Shown: positions 8,622 to 17,287 of the stretch, in pieces
Position numbering within the stretch: the first letter of the stretch is position 1
Layout of the letters: each line of letters begins with the position of its first letter
Source: JADJSS01 sp046329815
Lineage (GTDB): Bacteria > Bacteroidota > Bacteroidia > Chitinophagales > JADIYW01
Direction: 5' to 3'
NCBI GenBank assembly: GCA_046329815.1
Contig: JAXLTY010000002.1
Span: 620,001-684,000, forward strand
DNA length: 64,000 nucleotides
The notes under the pieces: generated by a model
Seen by the model: only the letters and a program-made list of their open reading frames with translations
Databases searched by the model: none
Told to the model about the DNA's origin: nothing
Position numbers and translations under genes: made by a program

Positions 8622-10034
8622 TTACACTGATACTTTATTGCTCAATTCTTTCCATCTTTTCAGTAAGAACCAAACTGCAATTCCTGCTTCTACCAAAGGA
8701 AATACAACCATTAAAATAGTAGATGCCTGTGCACTTGGAAAAAATGCAGCCGTTAAGTTGTCGTTTCCAGCAAATAACATTGGTAATACGAAATACACAA
8801 GGAAGAAGTAAAAGAACATCGCTGTGTTGGCACGTTTTGATGTTGCTGAAAAGTGAAACAATAACAATACACTTAAATCTCTTATAATAAATCCGAAAAT
8901 AGAAATCAGGAACGCAACGCTGACACCTGTCAGATTGAAATCAAATTTACTTTGAATATTATCTACTACTTCTTTTTCACCGACAAAGAGCAATAGTATT
9001 ACAGCAAACAATCCGAACAGAAATGAAATTGGTAATGTGATTACCCAAAGCGGTGCATTTTGTAAAAACGTGTCCCATTTTTTTTGTATCCATGCATTTT
9101 GTAATGTTCTGAAGTTCACTACATCTTTTGGTTCTGTCAACGCTAAAATATAATTGATAAATACCATTTCTGTAAAATAAATACATACTGATACCAACAA
9201 ACATATTTTCAACGGCATACCGTCATAACCGATAAAAAATCCAAACTGGAATAAGAAATTGGTCAATATGAACAACAACCACCAAGTCGGTTTGTCTGAA
9301 TATTGCAATTCTGCACGCATGCTTCTGTAAACAGCAGCTACAACCCAAGCGCAATAGAAAACACTACTGAACAATGAAATTGTTACAGACGTGAATGGAA
9401 TACCATACCATTTTAAAGATATTTCTGTAAATGAAAATGCACTGAAAATTCCGAAGAATATTACTTTAGAAATTGAACTGAATAATAAAAATGCAATGAT
9501 AAATACACGATTGCTTTTTACTTTTACGCGTCCGTCAGCTTTTCTGATTAATTGTAAAGCCATTAAAATAATGATACCATGCAATGTGATCATGGAAAGT
9601 ATCATTAAACATGCGTTCGGTATTCCTTGTCCTAAAGTACCATCTTGCAGGCAAGCAAATAAATAAATTACCAAACAGATAAACGCGCCATACCAATTGT
9701 AAATAGTACTTCCGAATAATTTACCAATCGTTAATTTCCATGCACCGATAATGCTCATCTTTTGCCAATCCCAGGTTTTTTCGTTGTATTCGTCTAATAT
9801 TGAATTTGATGCAGACTTAATGCCCCAAAGCATACCTAAAAAAACGAATCCGCCAACCGAAACGTATTTCAAAGTATCATAGGCATCAGGCGTCGAACTT
9901 ATGTTCATGAAAATTAAAACAATAATCAATAAAATAATTGCAGGCATGGCAATTAATCGTTGCGTTGAAATTTCCAGCCAAACATTTTTAGCAAATTCAG
10001 CGTTCCATCTCAAAAGTTTATTCATGTTTATCAT
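8622..10034 (-). CDS. ABC transporter permease-like membrane protein
   Basis: A 470-residue protein with about ten to twelve predicted hydrophobic segments, starting with an N-terminal anchor (MPAIILLIIVLIFMNI) and a large loop containing ENEKTWDWQ-like residues (here EYNEKTWDWQ). It overlaps the upstream ATPase gene by 4 nt (ATGA), the classic coupled arrangement of two-component ABC exporters, so it should be the membrane partner. An alternative ATG three codons in (10025) is equally good. The substrate is unknown. It converges with the polyprenyl synthase gene, with 3 nt between the stops. Confidence 0.75.
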   Translation of the reverse strand: MINMNKLLRWNAEFAKNVWLEISTQRLIAMPAIILLIIVLIFMNISSTPDAYDTLKYVSVGGFVFLGMLWGIKSASNSILDEYNEKTWDWQKMSIIGAWKLTIGKLFGSTIYNWYGAFICLVIYLFACLQDGTLGQGIPNACLMILSMITLHGIIILMALQLIRKADGRVKVKSNRVFIIAFLLFSSISKVIFFGIFSAFSFTEISLKWYGIPFTSVTISLFSSVFYCAWVVAAVYRSMRAELQYSDKPTWWLLFILTNFLFQFGFFIGYDGMPLKICLLVSVCIYFTEMVFINYILALTEPKDVVNFRTLQNAWIQKKWDTFLQNAPLWVITLPISFLFGLFAVILLLFVGEKEVVDNIQSKFDFNLTGVSVAFLISIFGFIIRDLSVLLLFHFSATSKRANTAMFFYFFLVYFVLPMLFAGNDNLTAAFFPSAQASTILMVVFPLVEAGIAVWFLLKRWKELSNKVSV

Positions 10035-10963
10035 GCTTTGTTATTTTTATAGTTTTCAACAGTTTTAATATATTCGTCTTGCAGATTCACTTTAGTTTCC
10101 GTAATGTCTTCTACCGGCATGTCTTGAGCAATCAGTTGTTTCAACAGGTTTTGTTTTGTTAGTTTGTCGGTGTCTAATTTTAAATGAATTTTATTTCCTG
10201 TAAAAGAAATATCAGAAACACCATCTATTTGCGCAATTGCATTAAAATGCGCTTCTTCTAACTTCGTGAAACCAATTTCCAATGCCAATAAATTGGTAAT
10301 GGTTTTGTCTTTAGATAAAGAACGATGTTCAATCATTCTTCCATCCTGAATCACCAGCATTTCTGTAGAATAATCTTCCAGTTCTGCTAAAATATGCGAT
10401 GAAACAATAATAGTCATTCCGGTTTGCTGCAATTCCAGCAATAATGCCGACAACGCATAACGTGCTTCCGGATCTAAACCGGAAGCCGGCTCATCCAACA
10501 ATAATACTTTAGGTTCATGTATAATGGCTTGCGCAATACCTACGCGCTGGCGCATACCGCGTGAAAGCGTAGCTACTTTTTTATCTGCAAAACCAGAAGC
10601 ACCTGCTCTTCTGATAGCTAAATCAACAGCAGCATCTATATCACTATCGCCATGTAAACGGCTGTGTGCCATAAACTGAATAGATTGTAAAACAGTCAAG
10701 TCATCGTATAAACCAAATAAATCCTGCAAATAACCAACTTGTGCATGTACTTCGCGCGGTTGAGTAATTGCATTAAAACCATTAATCATTACATTTCCGC
10801 TTATTGGTTTAGACAATGCTGCAATGCTACGCAACAAAGTTGTTTTTCCGGCGCCGTTTGGTCCAACCAACGCAGTAATAGCACCTTCTTCTATTTCAAA
10901 AGAAACATCGGTTAAAGCGCGTTTTTCCGGATATTCATAGTTCAGGTTTTCAATAAGTATCAT
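10031..10963 (-). CDS. ABC transporter ATP-binding protein
   Basis: A 310-residue ABC ATPase of the CcmA/NatA-like exporter type. Walker A GPNGAGKTTLL near residue 34, Q-loop around YLQDLFGLYDDLT, signature LSRGMRQRV near 133, Walker B VLLLDEPASGLDP near 152, and the switch His in VSSHILAE. A C-terminal extension of about 90 residues (strand-rich, IDGVSDISFTG) is usual in this subgroup. It is translationally coupled to the permease gene downstream. Likely exports a peptide, lipid or drug; the sequence does not show which. Confidence 0.9.
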   Translation of the reverse strand: MILIENLNYEYPEKRALTDVSFEIEEGAITALVGPNGAGKTTLLRSIAALSKPISGNVMINGFNAITQPREVHAQVGYLQDLFGLYDDLTVLQSIQFMAHSRLHGDSDIDAAVDLAIRRAGASGFADKKVATLSRGMRQRVGIAQAIIHEPKVLLLDEPASGLDPEARYALSALLLELQQTGMTIIVSSHILAELEDYSTEMLVIQDGRMIEHRSLSKDKTITNLLALEIGFTKLEEAHFNAIAQIDGVSDISFTGNKIHLKLDTDKLTKQNLLKQLIAQDMPVEDITETKVNLQDEYIKTVENYKNNKA

Positions 10964-11088
10964 AGCAAATTATTACATTTTAAAAATTACAATAAACAAA
11001 TGAACGACATTTTTTTGAAAAAAGTTCGTTTTCAGTTTTATAAAAGGAAAATAAAAGAGTTGAAAATTATTAACTTTATAGTTTTAAT

Positions 11089-11778
11089 ATGAAAAAACTA
11101 GCTCTAATTTTATTTTTTTTTACTTCATTAAATACATTTTCGGCTGTCTATTTAAAGGTGATGTATATTGCAGATTATCGCGTGAATTGCAGTAACGATA
11201 CGACCAAAAAATGTTTTGTTGTGCGCGATAATCCAACTGATGAATGGTCTGTTCTGAATTATCCGATTGAGAATTTTGTATATGAAGACGGCACTGAATA
11301 TTGTGTTTTAGTGCAAATACAAACACCTGGAGTTTCTCAGCCACCAATACCTTTCGATTCATCTCAAATAAAGTATGTATTGAGTGAAATCAAATCAAAA
11401 ACTGTTAATCAGCAAGTTATAAAAGAACAAACAGTAAATTCCATTGCTGATCATTCTCGTTGGATCTTGTATAAGTTGAAAACTAAAGATGAAATAAAAA
11501 CATTTTCAGTTGCCAAAGAAAACATGGAATTTAACTTAGCTGAAAATAAAGTTACCGGAAGCACCAGTTGCAATACATTCGCTGCCACATTTACCAAAGA
11601 CGATAAAAACATTGCTTTTTCATCAATTGAAACTACTAAACATGCATGCAGAAAACATTCCAACGAACCTGAGTTTCTGTATATGTTGCAAAACGTCAAT
11701 AACTACAAAATAAAGAAAAATGTACTTTATTTATACAAAGGAAAAACAATGTTAGCCATGTTTACAAAGAAAAAGTAA
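11089..11778 (+). CDS. Secreted DUF4377 + META/HslJ-domain protein
   Basis: A 229-residue protein with signal peptide (LALILFFFTSLNTFSA). Residues about 25-85 match the DUF4377 pattern: VNCSNDTTKKCFVVR, then EDGTEYCVLVQIQ. Residues about 135-225 match the META/HslJ domain: NLAENKVTGSTSCNTFAATF followed by IETTKHAC. META proteins are tied to heat-shock and antibiotic tolerance in some bacteria, but their molecular role is unclear. A TAACTTTA box ends 10 nt before the ATG. Convergent with glutamate dehydrogenase (3 nt gap). Confidence 0.7.
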   Translation: MKKLALILFFFTSLNTFSAVYLKVMYIADYRVNCSNDTTKKCFVVRDNPTDEWSVLNYPIENFVYEDGTEYCVLVQIQTPGVSQPPIPFDSSQIKYVLSEIKSKTVNQQVIKEQTVNSIADHSRWILYKLKTKDEIKTFSVAKENMEFNLAENKVTGSTSCNTFAATFTKDDKNIAFSSIETTKHACRKHSNEPEFLYMLQNVNNYKIKKNVLYLYKGKTMLAMFTKKK

Positions 11779-11781
11779 GCA

Positions 11782-13185
11782 TCAAGGAAACACGCCTAAT
11801 TCCATATAAGAAGCACCAATTTTATTTAATGCATTCACATAAGCAGCAGTTCTGAAACTGATCTTTTTATGCTGTTTCCAAAGTTCATGAATATTTTCAT
11901 AAGAATATATCATGGTATCTTCCAAACCGGAACGCACCAAATCCAATTCACTTGCACCATGGATTGAATTACGTTCGTCTTTAGATATTTTTTTGCCTGT
12001 ATTTTTCTCAATCACATTCATCAATTGACTAAACGATGAGTCCTGATACCGGTGATCCAATCTGCCAAAACTAACATGTGAAAGATTTTTTAACCACTCG
12101 AAATAAGAAACCGTCACACCGCCAGCATTTAAATATAAATCGGCAACGATCAGCGTTCCTTTTTTCATCAAAATAGTTTCTGCTTCAGGCGTAACCGGTC
12201 CGTTTGCACCTTCACCAATAATCTTCGCTTTGATGCGCGGCGCATTTTCTTTCGTGATCTGATTTTCCAACGCAGCAGGCACTAAAATATCACATTCATG
12301 TTCCATTAAAACATTAGAATGCTTCATGAATTTCGCTTTTGGATAATCGCGAATCGTTTTATTTTCGATCTGGAATTTTTTCAAATCTTCAATATCAATT
12401 CCTTTTGCATTATACAAACCACCTTCAAATTCAGCAATACCAACGATGATTGCGCCATTTTCCTGCATTACTTTTGCGGTGTAATATCCAACATTTCCAA
12501 AACCTTGTACTATTACTTTTTTGCCTTCGATACCAACTGTTAAGCCCAATTTTTTCATATCATCGGCATGGCTGCATGCTTGGCGCAAACCATAAAAAAC
12601 ACCACGACCTGTGGCTTCCGTTCTGCCGTGCACACCACCTTGCGAAATCGGTTTTCCGGTAACACAACCTGCTGCATCAATCTGTGATGGATTGAATTGT
12701 GTATATGTATCCACGATCCAGCTCATTTCGCGCTCGCCTGTACCATAATCAGGCGCAGGAACATCTAAAGATGGTCCGATGAAACCTTTTTTGATCAACT
12801 CAAACGTATAACGACGCGTGATCTTTTCGAGTTGTTCTACCGTATAATTTTTTGGATTGATTTTGATACCACCTTTTGCACCACCAAACGGCACATCTAC
12901 CACAGAACATTTATACGTCATCAGTGCTGCCAAAGCCATTACTTCATCCTGATTTACCATATCGCTGTATCGAATACCACCTTTTGTCGGCAATTTATGG
13001 TGTGAATGTTGCACGCGATACGCTTCGATCACTTCTATCCTATCGCCTATTTTAACAGGAAAATTGATTTGGTAAACTGCGTTACATGCTTTGATTTGGT
13101 CGATTAATCCTTTTGGAAAGTTTGTGAAGCCAGCGGCTTGGTCAACGTAGGTTTGTACGTTCTGAAAAAATTTAATGTCGCTCAT
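11782..13185 (-). CDS. Glu/Leu/Phe/Val dehydrogenase (glutamate dehydrogenase)
   Basis: Interconverts glutamate and 2-oxoglutarate plus ammonia with NAD(P). In 467 residues: substrate-binding PTKGGIRYSD near 61, catalytic-site region VDVPFGGAKGGI near 94 with its Lys, PAPDYGTGEREMSWI, and the Rossmann motif VQGFGNVGYYTA near 224. Family length is normal. It is 3 nt downstream of a CcmD-family peptide gene on the same strand, an arrangement I have seen in other Bacteroidota and probably one transcript. Cofactor preference cannot be decided by eye. Confidence 0.93.
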   Translation of the reverse strand: MSDIKFFQNVQTYVDQAAGFTNFPKGLIDQIKACNAVYQINFPVKIGDRIEVIEAYRVQHSHHKLPTKGGIRYSDMVNQDEVMALAALMTYKCSVVDVPFGGAKGGIKINPKNYTVEQLEKITRRYTFELIKKGFIGPSLDVPAPDYGTGEREMSWIVDTYTQFNPSQIDAAGCVTGKPISQGGVHGRTEATGRGVFYGLRQACSHADDMKKLGLTVGIEGKKVIVQGFGNVGYYTAKVMQENGAIIVGIAEFEGGLYNAKGIDIEDLKKFQIENKTIRDYPKAKFMKHSNVLMEHECDILVPAALENQITKENAPRIKAKIIGEGANGPVTPEAETILMKKGTLIVADLYLNAGGVTVSYFEWLKNLSHVSFGRLDHRYQDSSFSQLMNVIEKNTGKKISKDERNSIHGASELDLVRSGLEDTMIYSYENIHELWKQHKKISFRTAAYVNALNKIGASYMELGVFP

Positions 13186-13188
13186 TTT

Positions 13189-13401
13189 TTATTTTTTTAA
13201 TTCATCTTCCAGTCTTTTTATCTTTCTTTCAAGCGTAAAAAGATAAATGAAAATACCCATCAAAATAACAGCCAGAACTGCTATCACAGCATATAATTTA
13301 TTGCTTTTAGATAACGTATCAACTGCCGAAATTGCTTGTGCATTTAACATTTTGGAAACAGTTCCGAAAAGTAGAATTAAAATTGCAGATTTCTTAGACA
13401 T
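13189..13401 (-). CDS. CcmD family small membrane protein
   Basis: A 70-residue protein. An N-terminal hydrophobic signal-like stretch is followed by a transmembrane segment (KLYAVIAVLAVILMGIFIYLF) and a short charged coiled tail (ERKIKRLEDELKK). This matches the CcmD-like family of Bacteroidota, small proteins associated with cytochrome c maturation in proteobacteria. No other ccm genes are visible here; the gene directly precedes glutamate dehydrogenase with 3 nt spacing. Involvement in heme handling is family inference only. Confidence 0.65.
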   Translation of the reverse strand: MSKKSAILILLFGTVSKMLNAQAISAVDTLSKSNKLYAVIAVLAVILMGIFIYLFTLERKIKRLEDELKK

Positions 13402-13440
13402 GCGTAAAATATTTTTTTTAATAGATGTTAATAAATGGTA

Positions 13441-13547
13441 ATTGGTTATACGTTAATCGTTATAAGTTATTTTTTTTAGCTTTAGATATTTGTTATAAAG
13501 TAAAACCTATAACGTACAACGTACAACCTATAACTTTATAACTTAAT
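13441..13547. repeat. AT-rich imperfect inverted/direct repeat spacer
   Basis: The gap between the CcmD gene and the cysteine-synthase-like gene holds repeated words: GTTATA, ACGTT and TAAGTTAT on the left, then ACGTACAACGTACAAC and CTATAACTTTATAACTTA on the right. The right part read in reverse complement resembles the left part with small indels, so a long imperfect hairpin is possible. No gene is visible. It looks like the low-complexity spacers common in Bacteroidota. Confidence 0.5.
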
Positions 13548-14531
13548 TTACATAAAACCTTTTTCTTTCATCCATTGATCATTAAAAAATTTGCCAACAT
13601 AGCGCGAACCATGATCATGTGTAACGATAATGACCAGATCATCTTTGGTGAACGGAAATTGTTCATGTATTTGCAAAACGCCTTGCACCGCAGAACCTGC
13701 AGAATTTCCTAAAAACAAACCTTCTTCTTTTGCCAATCTGCGCTGCATCAACGCTGCATCTTTGTCCGTTACTTTTTCGATGTAATCAATCAGTGAAAAA
13801 TCATAGTTTTTAGGAATGATATCTTCGCCGATGCCTTCAGTGATATACGAGTGAATTTCTTTAGGATCAAATGTGCCTGTTTCGTGGTATTGTTTCAAAA
13901 TAGAACCATAGGTATCAATGCCGTAAGACTTGATCTTTGGATTTTGTTCTTTTAAATATTTGGTTGTACCTGTAATTGTTCCGCCTGTTCCAACACCTGT
14001 AACCAAATGCGTTATTTTTCCATCTGTTTGTCGCCAAATCTCAGGACCAGTGCTTTCATAATGTGCTTGTCGATTCGATAAGTTATCATACTGATTCATC
14101 CAAACAGAATTTGGAATTTCTTTGGACAAACGCTCCGCAACAGCATAATACGAACGCGGATCAGATGATTCAACATTCGTTGGACAAACAATGACTTCAG
14201 CGCCCATTGCGCGCAAAATATCGAACTTTTCAGGTGATTGCTTATCGGTTGAAGTGAAAATACATTTATAACCTTTTACACACGCCACAATTGCCAAACC
14301 CATTCCTGTATTGCCGGAAGTACACTCGATGATAGTGCCGCCTGGCTGCAATCTGCCATCTTTTTCAGCATCTTCCACCATTTTCAAAGCCATTCTGTCT
14401 TTGATAGAATTTCCAGGATTTCCGTATTCAACTTTTACACAAATGGTGGCAGGAATATGCGCAGTAATTTTATTCAGTTTCACGACCGGCGTGTTGCCAA
14501 TTGTTTCGAGTATGTTGCTATAAATTTGCAT
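13548..14531 (-). CDS. PLP-dependent cysteine synthase / cystathionine beta-synthase-like
   Basis: Fold-type II PLP enzyme joining sulfide or homocysteine to an activated serine. In 327 residues: IGNTPVVKL near the N-terminus, Schiff-base Lys in GNSIKDRMA near residue 44, TSGNTGMG near 70 for PLP/carboxylate binding, and the phosphate loop GVGTGGTITG near 177. No regulatory CBS domains. The YGIDTYGS and EGIGEDIIP segments resemble cystathionine beta-synthase-like members more than CysK/CysM, so the exact substrate is open. A near-leaderless promoter box lies 5 nt upstream of the ATG. Confidence 0.85.
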   Translation of the reverse strand: MQIYSNILETIGNTPVVKLNKITAHIPATICVKVEYGNPGNSIKDRMALKMVEDAEKDGRLQPGGTIIECTSGNTGMGLAIVACVKGYKCIFTSTDKQSPEKFDILRAMGAEVIVCPTNVESSDPRSYYAVAERLSKEIPNSVWMNQYDNLSNRQAHYESTGPEIWRQTDGKITHLVTGVGTGGTITGTTKYLKEQNPKIKSYGIDTYGSILKQYHETGTFDPKEIHSYITEGIGEDIIPKNYDFSLIDYIEKVTDKDAALMQRRLAKEEGLFLGNSAGSAVQGVLQIHEQFPFTKDDLVIIVTHDHGSRYVGKFFNDQWMKEKGFM

Positions 14532-14536
14532 TGTTG

Positions 14537-14544
14537 CAAAGATA
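14537..14544 (-). promoter_or_regulatory. -7 promoter element 5 nt before the cysteine-synthase-like start
   Basis: TATCTTTG then CAACA then ATG. A full TAnnTTTG match with so short a spacer predicts a transcript starting at or within a few bases of the start codon. Confidence 0.55.
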
Positions 14545-14567
14545 GGAAAAAAGTTAGAAGTGAAAAG

Positions 14568-15011
14568 TTATTCGAGCAATCTGCGATGATAATTGATCTG
14601 GCCTAAATGATAATTGAAATGCGTCAATAAATGCAGCAACATATAATCTGTTCTGACGATTTTGCCGTGTTTTTCTAAAGGAAAATCTGCTTCAAAATCC
14701 GATTCATTCATCTTGCTTAATGTATTTACAACAATCGGAATCAAAGCATCGATTTGTTGATTCATTGCACTGACAGGAATATTTTTGTTTGAAAATTCGA
14801 GATCGCGTTCGCGTACATAGCCGGTATTTCCTACTATTGCGCCGATAAAATGATTTAAATTTCCAATTAAATGCAAACACAAATTTCCTGCTGAATTGGA
14901 AATGTGTTTTTCTGTTTTCCAAAGATTACTTTCATCATTATACAAATTGATTTCTTCTTTTAATTTCAATAATTCTCTTTCGAAAATTTCTATCAATGCT
15001 TCTTTTAACAT
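14568..15011 (-). CDS. DinB-like / DUF1572 family protein
   Basis: A 147-residue four-helix-bundle protein of the DinB/YfiT superfamily. Candidate metal-binding His residues: LHLIGNLNHF near residue 48 and LLHLLTHFNYHLGQINYHRR at the C-terminus. Family members include thiol-dependent (bacillithiol/mycothiol) S-transferases; a bacillithiol gene (bshC) is present elsewhere in this window, so a thiol-transferase role is possible but unproven. It lies 1 nt from the futalosine hydrolase stop, so it is co-transcribed with that gene. Confidence 0.75.
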   Translation of the reverse strand: MLKEALIEIFERELLKLKEEINLYNDESNLWKTEKHISNSAGNLCLHLIGNLNHFIGAIVGNTGYVRERDLEFSNKNIPVSAMNQQIDALIPIVVNTLSKMNESDFEADFPLEKHGKIVRTDYMLLHLLTHFNYHLGQINYHRRLLE

Positions 15012-15012
15012 G

Positions 15013-15699
15013 TTATAGTGTTTTAGGTTGTCTTAATTGTTCAATCAATTCTTTCAGTGCTGCATTTAAATTCAGAATTGAATTTTTCAAATCCCAGTTT
15101 TCTTTGTTTCGTTTCTCTACATAATTGGAAACAGAACGAATTTCAATTCCAGGTTTATTCACTAATTTCAATACATAATAAAATGCCAAACCTTCCATGT
15201 TTTCAATATCTGCGTGGTATTTTTCCTGAATTACTTTAATCGTTTTTTCATTGCCATGTACTTTATTTACAGTGATCGAAGTTACTTTCGGCAAATAAAT
15301 ATGATGATGAAAATTGATATAAACCGGTTCGCATAATCCATATTGAAATGCATCTTCTTTTTTGTCAATAAATCCTAAATCAAAGAAATCCTGAAATTCT
15401 TCGTCATTTTCTACTCCAAAATCGCCATAAGTTTCAGAAATCACCTGTACGACACTCGCGATTTTAAGGTTTCTGTTGAATGCACCGCAAACACCTGCAT
15501 CGATAAAAAAATCACGTTCATATTTAGAAACATACAGTGCCAAATGCGCTGCTGTGTTCATCAAACCCATTCCTGTAATCAAAAAATGCAAATGATGATT
15601 TACGATAAAAAGTCCTGATATATCTGTTGAAACAGGATTTAATTTGTCAAATAATGGCTGTAATTCCATCTTTGTAGCGGCAACAATCGTTAATAGCAT
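15013..15699 (-). CDS. mqnB: Futalosine hydrolase
   Basis: Releases hypoxanthine from futalosine, giving dehypoxanthine futalosine in the alternative menaquinone pathway. Nucleoside-phosphorylase-like fold: VAATKMELQPL at the start, ITGMGLMNTAAH near residue 45, DAGVCGAFN near 72, and NMEGLAFYYV with catalytic-site Glu near 175. 228 residues from the ATG at 15699; the upstream GTG extension adds hydrophobic, non-family residues. A TAAATTTG box stands 3 nt before that ATG. mqnD lies at 52.8 kb, which supports use of the futalosine route. Confidence 0.85.
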   Translation of the reverse strand: MLLTIVAATKMELQPLFDKLNPVSTDISGLFIVNHHLHFLITGMGLMNTAAHLALYVSKYERDFFIDAGVCGAFNRNLKIASVVQVISETYGDFGVENDEEFQDFFDLGFIDKKEDAFQYGLCEPVYINFHHHIYLPKVTSITVNKVHGNEKTIKVIQEKYHADIENMEGLAFYYVLKLVNKPGIEIRSVSNYVEKRNKENWDLKNSILNLNAALKELIEQLRQPKTL

Positions 15700-15702
15700 T
15701 TC

Positions 15703-15710
15703 CAAATTTA
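15703..15710 (-). promoter_or_regulatory. -7 promoter element 3 nt before mqnB
   Basis: TAAATTTG then GAA then ATG. It predicts a leaderless or nearly leaderless mqnB mRNA, back to back with the queD promoter 47 bp away. Confidence 0.55.
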
Positions 15711-15756
15711 ATAAAAAAAACACAAGACTAATCACTCATTGCGATTCACTTATTGC

Positions 15757-15764
15757 TAACTTTG
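15757..15764 (+). promoter_or_regulatory. -7 promoter element 4 nt before queD
   Basis: TAACTTTG then CGCC then GTG. A TTG at 15739-15741 is a possible -33 box, though the 15-nt spacing is short. Confidence 0.6.
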
Positions 15765-15768
15765 CGCC

Positions 15769-16179
15769 GTGGTTTATTTAACAAGAAGAGAGACATTTAA
15801 TGCGGCGCATCGCTTATATAATGATTATTGGTCGGAAGAGCAAAATGATGCTGTATTTGGTAAATGCGCCAACAAAAACTGGCACGGACACAATTATGTA
15901 TTGTTTGTAACGGTGAAAGGCACACCAAATCCGGATACCGGTTTTATTGTGAATGTGAAAGAGCTGAGCACATTGATCAAAGAAAAAATTACTGACAGAC
16001 TCGATCATACTAACCTGAATTTAGATGTTGATTTTATTCCTGCAACGATTCATCCAACTACAGAAAATCTGGTGAAAATTATTTGGGAACAACTCGCACC
16101 TTTTATTACTGAATGTCAGTTACACAGTATTAAATTGTACGAAACAGAAAATATTTACGCGGAATATTTTGGTGAATAA
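15769..16179 (+). CDS. queD: 6-carboxytetrahydropterin synthase (QueD/PTPS family)
   Basis: Converts dihydroneopterin triphosphate to 6-carboxy-tetrahydropterin in queuosine/7-deazaguanine synthesis. A 136-residue protein with zinc-binding His in FNAAHRL near residue 13 and WHGHNY near 40, catalytic Cys in FGKCANKN, and LDHTNLN near 82. The start is the GTG at 15769: MVYLTRRE is the usual N-terminus and no ATG is available. The promoter box 4 nt before the GTG implies a leaderless transcript. Divergent from mqnB. Confidence 0.87.
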   Translation: MVYLTRRETFNAAHRLYNDYWSEEQNDAVFGKCANKNWHGHNYVLFVTVKGTPNPDTGFIVNVKELSTLIKEKITDRLDHTNLNLDVDFIPATIHPTTENLVKIIWEQLAPFITECQLHSIKLYETENIYAEYFGE

Positions 16180-16212
16180 TTTTTGATTCTTATTTGGTAT
16201 ATTTAAAACAAT

Positions 16213-16662
16213 ATGACCAACTTCATTTTAAAATATTTTGACGATTTAACGATTCCGGAATTGTATGATGTTTTACAATTACGCGAAGAAATTTTCCAGC
16301 TCGAACAAAATTGTTTATATAAAGATATTGACGACAAAGACAGGAAATGCTATCATTTTATGTTGTATGTGGAAAATGAATTAATTGCCTATTGCCGTTT
16401 AGTGCCTGATGGAATTTCTTACGATGGTTACGTATCTATTGGCCGAGTTGCCAGTAAAGCAAGCTATAGAAAAGAAGGTTACGGCAGACAATTAATGGAA
16501 CGTGCAATGGAAAAGATGACTCAGGTTTTTCCGCATTCGCCGATTAAAATTTCAGCACAGGCATATTTACAAAAATTCTACGAAGGTTTTGGATTTACTA
16601 AAGTTTCCGATGAATATATGGAAGATGATATTCCACACATCGCAATGGTAAAATCTGTTTAA
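16213..16662 (+). CDS. GNAT acetyltransferase, ElaA-like
   Basis: A 149-residue N-acetyltransferase of the ElaA subfamily. It starts with LYDVLQLREEIFQLEQNC, which is diagnostic of ElaA-like proteins, then the acetyl-CoA-binding loop RKEGYGRQLM near residue 94, and YLQKFYEGFGF near the C-terminus. The acceptor is unknown. It follows queD by 33 nt with a possible TATATTTA box between, and converges with the zinc-ribbon protein gene. Confidence 0.85.
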   Translation: MTNFILKYFDDLTIPELYDVLQLREEIFQLEQNCLYKDIDDKDRKCYHFMLYVENELIAYCRLVPDGISYDGYVSIGRVASKASYRKEGYGRQLMERAMEKMTQVFPHSPIKISAQAYLQKFYEGFGFTKVSDEYMEDDIPHIAMVKSV

Positions 16663-16669
16663 GAATTAA

Positions 16670-17266
16670 CTAAAAAATTGGCGGATAAAATACGTGATTT
16701 TCAATATCGTTTGAATCTACAATAATCCAAATCACAGGATTGGTTAGAACTGACAAAGGCAATAAATAATTATTTCTATCAACTTCTTTCGTGAAAAAAT
16801 ATTCTCTATGATTTATATGAAAAGAATAATTCAATACAATTTTATCATCACTTTTTAAAACTCCATCATCTGTATATATTTTCATTGGTCTGTAAGATAT
16901 AATATTAGACAAAGCGGCATTTTTGTTTGAATAAATATCTATTTTCTTTTTGTATTTAAAATAGCCATAGATTGAAGCAATTGATGTCGAGAATAATGCT
17001 AATAACGGAATAATAATTGCCGTATAGAATATTACACAAAATATAAATGAAATAAGAGTTGCTATTAATGGAAATAGTAAATAATCTTTCAATAATTTTT
17101 TCTTAAATACACTTGGTAAAATTCTTATTGGCGGTGCAGGTTTTGGTTCACAATTGTTATTTGAAAAAAATGGAAGCGGCTCATGACAACTTTCACACAA
17201 TGTATCACCATAAATATTCATGCATTCACACCAAGGACAATCAATATCTATTTCTTTATTGTACAT
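16670..17266 (-). CDS. Zinc-ribbon membrane protein, copy A
   Basis: A 198-residue protein beginning with a four-Cys ribbon (CPWC near residue 10, CESC near 30) followed by PLPFF, a proline-rich link (PAPPIRILPSVFKKK), two transmembrane segments around 64-105, and a C-terminal strand-rich domain ending YPPIF. It is a diverged paralogue of the protein at 17834-18415: same CPWC...C..C...PLP start, PP.vLPk.F link, two membrane segments and PPI end. Not assigned to a known family. Probably faces the cytoplasm with both ends (inference). Confidence 0.65.
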   Translation of the reverse strand: MYNKEIDIDCPWCECMNIYGDTLCESCHEPLPFFSNNNCEPKPAPPIRILPSVFKKKLLKDYLLFPLIATLISFIFCVIFYTAIIIPLLALFSTSIASIYGYFKYKKKIDIYSNKNAALSNIISYRPMKIYTDDGVLKSDDKIVLNYSFHINHREYFFTKEVDRNNYLLPLSVLTNPVIWIIVDSNDIENHVFYPPIF

Positions 17267-17287
17267 AGTTTATTTTAAATAAAGACT

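Noticed and set aside
13441..13547. Possible CRISPR-like array or tRNA in the repeat spacer
   Set aside because: Units are short, irregular and adjacent without spacers; no cloverleaf can be drawn.
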